Shown: piece after piece, positions 15,007 through 20,809 of the stretch | Layout of the letters: the number at the start of each line of letters is the position of its first letter | Numbering within the stretch: position 1 is the first letter of the stretch | DNA from: Ruminococcaceae bacterium UBA2719 | GTDB taxonomy: Bacteria; Bacillota; Clostridia; Oscillospirales; Acutalibacteraceae | NCBI GenBank assembly: GCA_002353935.1 | Contig: DEKP01000008.1 | Span: forward strand, 14,216-35,024 | Direction: 5' to 3' | DNA: 20,809 nucleotides | The notes under the pieces: generated by a model | Told to the model about the DNA's origin: nothing | Databases searched by the model: none | What the model saw: only the letters and a program-made list of their open reading frames with translations | Made by a program: the position numbers and the translations under genes

Positions 15007-17097
15007 TTATTGAGCGTAAATCTTAAACTTTATAAATGAGATGGTTATTGTTCTTTTGTTTGTATCAAGCTCAAGTTCACTTTCGTCAATATCCGGGAAG
15101 TTGAAGTCGAGCGTTAAAGTGTTGTCGTCTCCGATAAGCGATATCGGAACTTTAAGGTTGATTCCGTTTGTTTTAAGACTGTTGCTGAGAGTTTTATTAA
15201 ATATTTCTTCGCCGTTAGCGGTTATGTTACACGGAGTTTCATCTTCTACTGAGTAAACTTCAAAGTAAACATTAAGGTTGTCTGCATCATTAGGAATCTT
15301 TTCAATCGGAATTACCATTTGAGAATGCGGACCTCTCAGCGGAGTTCGAAATCCGGTTGAATGCCCGAAGCCTTCGGTACAATACATTGTTGCTGTGTCG
15401 TCGCCCGTGAAGGAGAGCTCAGTATCAAGCTTGTATTCATCAATCTTGCCGCCGTTTACATAATAGCAATCGACAAGTTTCATGTCATCTTTTTTAGATG
15501 CATGACCGGTGCATTTGTACTCTTCTATACGGGATTCCGCATTATCTCCGGCATTGAGATAGAAGTAACGTGCACGGTTCGGCTTTTCGTTTTTAGAGGC
15601 TTCGTCAAAGGTTATCCCTGTTGAATAGGATTTGTAGTCATCTGTTACGTAAGATGCGAGAGTTGAAGGCAAATCAAATGTCGTCATAGATGCGTCGTTT
15701 GTTTCATATCCTGTGTCAGAGCCGCTTTCTTTTACGAGCAATATCTGATGTTGTCCGTACATATAATCGCCGTGATCGGCTGTTATGATGATATTAGCGT
15801 CTTTATACTTGCCGGCTTCTCTTAGGTCGTCAAGCATTTTAAATACATTAAAAAACTCGCCTTCTACCTGGTCTTCAACAGTAGAATTTTTTGTTTTTTC
15901 GCCATTTCTGTCTAGGTTGAACGGAGCGTGCGCACCGGCGAGGTGATATATTCTTACAGCGCTGTCATACTCGTCTGTATAATTGAATCCGTCATTTTCA
16001 AAATACTCTCTATAAAACTTGGGGTCATTTGCCGATGAATATGTGTTGTCGCCTTTATATGCGTTAAAGTCGGCGGTATCGAGCCAAAAATACTTTTTTA
16101 AGTAGTGTGGCAGATATGAATACAAGGTGTATTTATACATGGTTTTGGACATAGCCTTGTAAGAATCTGAGCTTCTGGTTTTGTCAACTACATTTTTAAC
16201 AGTGTTGACCGCTCCTTTGCCAAAGTATACGCTGTCTGTGAAAACTCGAGCGTCAACGCCCTTTTCATCATACATATCGAATACGGTCTCTTTATTCCAT
16301 ATATCCTCGATGTATTTAGAATAGAATTTATCTTTTTTATACGGCTCGCCTGTGAGCATTGCGGGCAGACCGATTATGGTTCTGGCGCCGGTTGAAAGCG
16401 TGTTGGTATATTCGGTGAATCCGGAGAGCTTTGTTTCATAGTCTTGCTTTGTTGTATTTTTAAAGTTCTGATAGTATTCTTCATCCAGCGTATCAAGAAT
16501 AAACACTAAGGTGTTATCTTTTTTAGATAAATCATAGATTCCTTCTCTGGTTGCATCATAGGTGATCTTGTTGATTTTGTCATTGTTTTGAATAATCAAG
16601 GTGCTTAGAGTGATAACCTGAATCAACACTATAGCCGCAGAGACACCCATGAGAATTTTTCTCCAGTGTTTTTTGAATACCATTACAAAAGCAAACGGAA
16701 GCGCAAGACATGCTGCCCACATAGCAGAGTCTATAGCGCCATAGGTTGTGTAATCAGACCAAACGATCTTGCTGCCGTCGAGCACTCCTGAGCCGTAGCG
16801 GATGTTAAAGAAGTTGCCCTGAATATAAAGACCCAACGCTACGCCAAAAACTAAACAACAAAGTATTTTGTGGAATTTTTTAGTTGGTAGAGAAGTTACC
16901 AGAGTCAGTATAACAAGAGCTATTCCCGATACGATCAGTACCGGCAACAAAAGCGCGTTAAAGCTGAACCATAAATCGTCGCTGCCTGAGATATAAAGTG
17001 ACAACGGTCCGAAAATCAGCAAAGAAAATACAAAAAACAGGCTTACCGATAACCCAAACGCTAAGCGGTGTTTTAGTTTATTATCTTTTTCTTCCAT
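15007..17097 (-). CDS. Five-TM sulfatase/LtaS-like membrane transferase (alkaline phosphatase superfamily)
   Basis: A 696-residue membrane protein with five TM segments (about 12-34, 46-70, 77-95, 122-142, 148-170) and a large extracytoplasmic domain, the topology of lipoteichoic acid synthases. The catalytic domain shows VFILDTLDEEYY (metal ligand Asp202), a nucleophile region STGARTIIGLPAMLTG with Thr240 as likely nucleophile, LAGAHAPF (His390) and the metal pair Asp441-His442 in IIITADHGDY. There is no CxPSR sulfatase motif, so a phosphoglycerol or phosphoethanolamine transferase is more likely than a true sulfatase. A C-terminal region of about 130 residues (from about 560) looks beta-rich and is extra relative to LtaS. 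ATG 17097 has an AAGGA site eight bases upstream. It converges on the YidC-TagF gene, hinting at one polymer pathway. The exact substrate is unknown. Confidence 0.85.
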   Translation of the reverse strand: MEEKDNKLKHRLAFGLSVSLFFVFSLLIFGPLSLYISGSDDLWFSFNALLLPVLIVSGIALVILTLVTSLPTKKFHKILCCLVFGVALGLYIQGNFFNIRYGSGVLDGSKIVWSDYTTYGAIDSAMWAACLALPFAFVMVFKKHWRKILMGVSAAIVLIQVITLSTLIIQNNDKINKITYDATREGIYDLSKKDNTLVFILDTLDEEYYQNFKNTTKQDYETKLSGFTEYTNTLSTGARTIIGLPAMLTGEPYKKDKFYSKYIEDIWNKETVFDMYDEKGVDARVFTDSVYFGKGAVNTVKNVVDKTRSSDSYKAMSKTMYKYTLYSYLPHYLKKYFWLDTADFNAYKGDNTYSSANDPKFYREYFENDGFNYTDEYDSAVRIYHLAGAHAPFNLDRNGEKTKNSTVEDQVEGEFFNVFKMLDDLREAGKYKDANIIITADHGDYMYGQHQILLVKESGSDTGYETNDASMTTFDLPSTLASYVTDDYKSYSTGITFDEASKNEKPNRARYFYLNAGDNAESRIEEYKCTGHASKKDDMKLVDCYYVNGGKIDEYKLDTELSFTGDDTATMYCTEGFGHSTGFRTPLRGPHSQMVIPIEKIPNDADNLNVYFEVYSVEDETPCNITANGEEIFNKTLSNSLKTNGINLKVPISLIGDDNTLTLDFNFPDIDESELELDTNKRTITISFIKFKIYAQ

Positions 17098-17138
17098 ATC
17101 TTTGTTCCTTATCCTTCTAATATTTTATATTTCTGTTA

Positions 17139-17261
17139 AAACGGCAAATGATATGATATATAAAGTATGCGCTGATTTAAGCGCATAAATTCGTAAAAAG
17201 CACCATATAAGCTGCGAAAAGCAATTTGCTGAGCAACTTTTGAACAGCTTGTTTGCCGTTT
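17139..17261 (-). ncRNA. Candidate structured leader RNA of the LtaS-like gene
   Basis: Between a good minus-strand promoter (predicted start near 17313) and the ATG at 17097 lies a leader of about 215 nt with nested inverted repeats. The outer stem P1 pairs 17139-17148 with 17252-17261 (10 perfect bp, core GGC/GCC). Inside it, P2 pairs 17209-17214 with 17245-17250, continues with 17217-17221/17237-17241 and is capped by 17226-17228/17234-17236. P3 pairs 17166-17173 with 17180-17187 (8 bp, 6-base loop). This is a three-way-junction layout, as in cis-regulatory RNAs. I do not recognise a known riboswitch. No folding or covariation analysis was run, and AT-rich DNA gives chance pairings, so this is a hypothesis. 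Confidence 0.4.
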
Positions 17262-17319
17262 AAATCTAAAGCACTTACACCGAAATTATATGATATTACT
17301 TTTTATCATGCCAAACTAT

Positions 17320-17348
17320 ATAATACTAAAAATATTTTGCTTAGTCAA
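17320..17348 (-). promoter_or_regulatory. Sigma-A promoter for the LtaS-like gene
   Basis: On the minus strand, TTGACT (plus 17343-17348), a 17-base spacer and TATTAT (plus 17320-17325). It predicts a leader of roughly 215 nt, unusually long compared with other genes in the window. Confidence 0.65.
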
Positions 17349-17381
17349 TAATGTTAATTCACAAAGAAATCGCCTGTGTAT

Positions 17382-17410
17382 TTGACATTTTAGTATATAT
17401 AGAGTAAAAT
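17382..17410 (+). promoter_or_regulatory. Sigma-A promoter for the FHA-SEDS gene
   Basis: A consensus TTGACA (17382-17387), 17-base spacer and TAAAAT (17405-17410), about 50 bases before the gene. It is divergent from, and only about 35 bases away from, the promoter of the LtaS-like gene, so a shared regulator could act on both. Confidence 0.75.
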
Positions 17411-17457
17411 CAACGTAGATTTGAAAGTATTTTTAAACTGTGTTTTAAAACTCTTTT

Positions 17458-19167
17458 TTGGAGGTGGCGCGTATTAATTTACAAATATTTTTAGACATAG
17501 CAGTAGTGGCGCTCAGGGCGATTTTGCCGATATACGCAGTTGTTATTGTTTATCAATGCTTTGCGGCTATGCGCCGACACAAACGTCCCGAAAAACCTCT
17601 TGTTACACTTCAGATAACAGATACCAACCAGCAGATACCGGTTCTGTTTTGGGAAAATTCCATAGGAAGGAGCAAAGGCTCGGACATTTGCGTTAACGAC
17701 ATGGCGGTGTCAAGAAACCATTGTGTGCTTTTGCGTCGTCAGGAAGGTTGGTACATTTCAGATATAGGCTCAAAATCAGGCACTTTTGTCAACGGGGAAA
17801 AGACAAGAGGCAGAACTCAGGTTCTGTTAAATGACGAAATAACTGTAGGGTCTACCTCGTTTGTGCTAAAGCGCGGCGATGAATATCAGGAAAGACTGCG
17901 CCCGTCGTGGTTTTTCTCAAAATCTTCGGATAAAGGCAGTCTTCAGCCGTATAAGCTTATGATACTTATAACTTTTTTCCATCTGTTTATGGCGGTAGAG
18001 GCGTGTTTTACCAATGAAGTGACAGATTTTGTTCCTATGCAGGTTTTTGGCTTGCTGGAATTGGTTTTATGGACATTTTTCTTTATATCCTCATATTTAT
18101 TCAAGAGGGTCAACTTTGAGATAGAGGCTTTGGCGTCGTTTTTGTCTGGAATAGGCGTGATGCTTTTGGTGCGCCAAGAGCTAAGGCAGGCGTATGTTCA
18201 GCTTATCGCTATGATCATCGGCATAGTGCTGTTCTGCTTTTTGGTGAAGTTTATTGAAAATCCCGACAGGGTTAACTCGTGGCGAATGGCTATTATGATA
18301 GGAGCTGTTTTGCTGCTCGCGGTAAACATAGTATTCGGAAAGGTGCAGTATGGAGCTGCAAACTGGATTAATATAGGCGGGATTTCGGTTCAACCGTCTG
18401 AATTTGTAAAAGTAGCTTATATATTTGTAGGATCGGCTGCTCTTGACAAATTGCAGACAAAGCGCAACTTTATAGAGTTTATCGTGTTTTCTGCAATTTG
18501 TGTAGGCGCACTTGCGCTTATGGGGGATTTTGGTACCGCGCTGATATTCTTTTCTACTTTTTTGCTTATTGCATTTATGCGTTCAGGAGATTTTAAAACT
18601 GTTATTTTAGCTATAGCTAGCGCTGCTTTTGCCGGCACTATCGTATTAAAGTTTAAACCCTATGTAGCTGATAGATTTAAGGCATGGGGACACGTGTGGG
18701 AATATGCTCAGTCAACCGCGTATCAGCAGGCGCGTGTGCTTACATATATAGCCTCGGGCGGACTTATAGGAGTAGGCGTGGGTAACGGCTACTTAAAATA
18801 TATAGCTGCTTCCGAGAGCGACCTGGTATTTGGTCTTATAAGTGAAGAAATGGGTATTATCGTATCTTTTACCATAGCTGCGGCTATAGGTGCGCTGGCG
18901 TTTTATTCGCGTGCTATAACCACGAGAAGCCGCAGTACCTTCTACTCCATTTCAGCGTGCTGTGCTGCGGGGCTGATGGTTGTACAGTCGGCGCTTAACA
19001 TCTTTGGAGCTACCGATATCTTGCCTTTGACAGGCGTTACGCTGCCCTTTGTCAGCGCAGGCGGATCTTCTATAATATCGTGCTGGGGACTTATAGCGTT
19101 TATCAAGGCGGCAGATGAGAGAACCTATGCGGTAAAACGTTTAAAGCCTAAAAAAGAAGATGACTAA
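17458..19167 (+). CDS. SEDS peptidoglycan glycosyltransferase (FtsW/RodA/SpoVE family) with N-terminal FHA domain
   Basis: Up to 569 residues. One TM (about 8-33) precedes an FHA phosphothreonine-binding domain (about 60-138) with its key residues Gly70-Arg71, Ser85 and His88 (SRNH), and Asn112-Gly113. A SEDS domain of many TMs follows, with ISVQPSEFVKVAY, the catalytic-type LMGDFGTALIFF, SDLVFGLISEEMGI and PLTGVTLPFVSAGGSS. SEDS proteins polymerise lipid II together with a class B PBP, which is the next gene. The FHA domain implies control by a Ser/Thr kinase of the PrkC/PknB type. The start is uncertain: the only strong site, GGAGG at 17460-17464, lies inside the TTG-started frame, and the codon at the right distance is ATT at 17473. 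The coordinates give the longest frame. Confidence 0.93.
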   Translation: MEVARINLQIFLDIAVVALRAILPIYAVVIVYQCFAAMRRHKRPEKPLVTLQITDTNQQIPVLFWENSIGRSKGSDICVNDMAVSRNHCVLLRRQEGWYISDIGSKSGTFVNGEKTRGRTQVLLNDEITVGSTSFVLKRGDEYQERLRPSWFFSKSSDKGSLQPYKLMILITFFHLFMAVEACFTNEVTDFVPMQVFGLLELVLWTFFFISSYLFKRVNFEIEALASFLSGIGVMLLVRQELRQAYVQLIAMIIGIVLFCFLVKFIENPDRVNSWRMAIMIGAVLLLAVNIVFGKVQYGAANWINIGGISVQPSEFVKVAYIFVGSAALDKLQTKRNFIEFIVFSAICVGALALMGDFGTALIFFSTFLLIAFMRSGDFKTVILAIASAAFAGTIVLKFKPYVADRFKAWGHVWEYAQSTAYQQARVLTYIASGGLIGVGVGNGYLKYIAASESDLVFGLISEEMGIIVSFTIAAAIGALAFYSRAITTRSRSTFYSISACCAAGLMVVQSALNIFGATDILPLTGVTLPFVSAGGSSIISCWGLIAFIKAADERTYAVKRLKPKKEDD

Positions 19168-19261
19168 ATGCGGATAATATCGGGCTGATACAATTTTTTG
19201 ATTTTGAATTTTAACGATATTATTAATTAAATTTTTCAGTAGTAATTATTAAAAATGCTTG

Positions 19262-19289
19262 TTGCATTAATCACAACTAAAATTATTAT
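19262..19289 (+). promoter_or_regulatory. Possible promoter for the PBP gene
   Basis: TTGCAT (19262-19267), a 16-base spacer and TATTAT (19284-19289) in the 174-base gap after the SEDS gene. I see no clear terminator in that gap, so the PBP may be transcribed both from here and by read-through. Confidence 0.4.
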
Positions 19290-19341
19290 GATTAACACAT
19301 CGAAAAACAACGGAAAAACAAGTTTGTTTAGGTGAGATTTT

Positions 19342-20727
19342 ATGAAAAGAATTTTATCACGAAGCTATCTTATACTTATAATTACAATAGCGGCACTTTT
19401 GGGAACTGGTTTCTTGGCGTTTAGGGTTATAACACAAAACGAGGCTTGGGTTCAGCAGCCGTATAACGGCCACATAGCTTCTTCCAACGGTCTGGCTCAG
19501 GCGGGAACGATTTATGACAGAAACAAAAAAGAGCTCGCCTATACCGACTCTGATGGAGACAGAAAATATAACGAAGACTTTGATACGCGCTGCGCTCTGC
19601 TTCATACAGTGGGTGATAATTCGCTCAACATTTCTACCGCAGTCCAAAGCATGTATCGTACTGAGCTTACCGGTTATTCGTTTATATTCGGACTTGGTAT
19701 GCCTAAGTCGCTGAAAACTCATAATGATGTTACCCTGACAGTTGACGCTGATGCATGCAAGGCGGCATATAAGGCGTTTGGAGATAAAAAGGGAGCCTGT
19801 GTAATTTATAACTACAAAACAGGCGAAATATTGTGCAAGACTTCATCTTTAGCCTATGATCCTTCTGATCCTCCGAAGATCACAGATGACAACAAGGATG
19901 AATATGATGGGGTTTTTCTCGATAACGCTGTGTCGTCAACCTTTACACCAGGATCTATTTTTAAGATCGTTACGGCGGCTTGCGCTATCGAAAACATAGA
20001 TGATATATATGATCACACCTTTGAATGTACCGGAGAGTACGAGATAGACGGAGATAAAATCACCTGCGAAGAGGTTCACGGAACCGTAAGTTTTGAAGAA
20101 GCGTTCGCACATTCCTGCAACGTAGCGTTCGCGCAGATGGCGTTGGAACTGGGTGAAGAGAAGTTAACCGAAACTGCTGAAAAAATGGGCTTTAATCAGA
20201 AGTTTAAGATGTCGGATATTCCGCTTGCAAAAAGCAACTATGATGTATCTAAGGCAAACGATAACCAGCTTGCGTGGTCGGGAATAGGGCAGTATGATGA
20301 TTTGGCAAACCCGCTGCATATGGCGATGATGTGCGGTGCAATTGCAAACAACGGTAAGCCGGTTATGCCTTATCTTGTCAAAAATGATGAGAATGTTTTG
20401 CAAAAGCTTGGGCTATCAAAGGGGGGCAAAGAAGGAGAAGAAATGCTTTCTTCCCAGACGTCTGAAAAAGTAAGAGGCCTTATGAGAACTGCTGCAAACT
20501 ACTATTACAATGCCCGCGGACTAAACATAGGCGGTCTTGATTTTTGCGCTAAAACCGGTACCGCAGAGGTTGGAAAAGACAAAGAACCCAATGCGTGGTT
20601 TGTAGGCTTTACCGAAGATGAAAAACATCCGTACGCTTTTGCGGTAGTTGTAGCAAACGGCGGATATGGTATTTCTGCGGCTACTCCTGTTGTTCAGGCA
20701 GCTGTAGATGTGCTGGTAAATAAATAA
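19342..20727 (+). CDS. Class B penicillin-binding protein (transpeptidase, PbpA/FtsI type)
   Basis: A 461-residue peptidoglycan transpeptidase. One N-terminal TM (about 9-29) leads to a short, reduced dimerisation region (AGTIYDRNKKELAY). The transpeptidase domain follows with all three active-site motifs: the catalytic Ser205 in PGSIFK (SxxK), SCN at 258-260 and KTG at 404-406. There are no PASTA repeats, and the protein is shorter than PBP2/SpoVD-type enzymes, resembling the compact PbpA found beside FHA/RodA genes in Actinobacteria and clostridia. It cross-links the glycan made by its SEDS partner encoded directly upstream. The start ATG has an AGGTGA site at about six bases. It is complete, with a sequence-normal end at TAA 20725-20727. 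Confidence 0.95.
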   Translation: MKRILSRSYLILIITIAALLGTGFLAFRVITQNEAWVQQPYNGHIASSNGLAQAGTIYDRNKKELAYTDSDGDRKYNEDFDTRCALLHTVGDNSLNISTAVQSMYRTELTGYSFIFGLGMPKSLKTHNDVTLTVDADACKAAYKAFGDKKGACVIYNYKTGEILCKTSSLAYDPSDPPKITDDNKDEYDGVFLDNAVSSTFTPGSIFKIVTAACAIENIDDIYDHTFECTGEYEIDGDKITCEEVHGTVSFEEAFAHSCNVAFAQMALELGEEKLTETAEKMGFNQKFKMSDIPLAKSNYDVSKANDNQLAWSGIGQYDDLANPLHMAMMCGAIANNGKPVMPYLVKNDENVLQKLGLSKGGKEGEEMLSSQTSEKVRGLMRTAANYYYNARGLNIGGLDFCAKTGTAEVGKDKEPNAWFVGFTEDEKHPYAFAVVVANGGYGISAATPVVQAAVDVLVNK

Positions 20728-20740
20728 TGAAATTTAAAAA

Positions 20741-20792
20741 TTAAACTGAGTTTAAGCTAAGTCGGTTTTTGCGAAAAGTTGAGTTGCAAAAA
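20741..20792 (+). other. Weak hairpins after the PBP gene
   Basis: Two small inverted repeats follow the stop codon: TTAAAC/GTTTAA (20741-20755) and TTTTTGC/GCAAAAA (20766-20792). Neither is GC-rich or followed by a clear T tract, so I do not call a terminator. Nothing else is visible before the window ends. Confidence 0.3.
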
Positions 20793-20809
20793 TCTTAAAA
20801 AATTAAATT

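Noticed and set aside
15007..17097. True sulfatase assignment for the LtaS-like protein
   Set aside because: The sulfatase CxPSR/SxPSR formylglycine motif is absent, while the five-TM topology and a Thr-based nucleophile region fit phospho-transferases better.

Overview
The window looks like chromosomal DNA from a low-GC, spore-forming, Gram-positive gut-type clostridium, probably an Oscillospiraceae/Ruminococcus relative. The basis is AT-rich DNA, strong AGGAG-type ribosome binding sites, textbook sigma-A promoters, the sporulation regulator SpoIIID, a clostridial-style FHA-SEDS protein, and a secreted protein with features seen in ruminococcal surface proteins. The genus is an inference from protein character, not from a database search.

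Layout. Positions 1-2480 (minus strand) hold a compact operon: OmpR-type response regulator, HAMP histidine kinase, and the start of a Gln/Asn-rich protein that runs off the window edge with four 15-bp in-frame repeats. Positions 2729-3937 (minus) hold a DegT-family sugar aminotransferase. Positions 4209-4469 (minus) hold spoIIID, followed by a clear terminator. On the plus strand come a CYTH phosphatase-type protein (4615-5145) and a secreted, C-terminally membrane-anchored protein with a possible starch-binding-like region and tandem promoters (5338-6606). Next are a membrane-bound UDP-sugar 4,6-dehydratase (7067-8962), galE (9170-10180) and glmS (10297-12120).

Positions 12192-17097 are the most unusual part. 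A 698-residue protein fuses a YidC/Oxa1 membrane insertase to a TagF-like CDP-glycerol glycerophosphotransferase domain. A small one-pass membrane protein follows. Converging on them from the minus strand is a five-TM LtaS-like transferase of the sulfatase/alkaline phosphatase superfamily. Together they suggest a glycerol-phosphate or other phospho-glycopolymer pathway with an uncharacterised organisation. The LtaS-like gene also has a leader of about 215 nt that can fold into a three-stem RNA I do not recognise.

Positions 17458-20727 encode a septal/elongation-type peptidoglycan synthase pair: a SEDS glycosyltransferase with an N-terminal FHA domain (so probably under Ser/Thr phospho-signalling) and a class B penicillin-binding protein.

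How the genes fit together: much of the window serves the cell envelope. The aminotransferase, 4,6-dehydratase, GalE and GlmS feed nucleotide-sugar pools. The YidC-TagF fusion and LtaS-like protein plausibly assemble an envelope polymer. The SEDS/PBP pair builds peptidoglycan, and the two-component system may sense envelope state. No tRNA, rRNA, insertion sequence or CRISPR array was seen.
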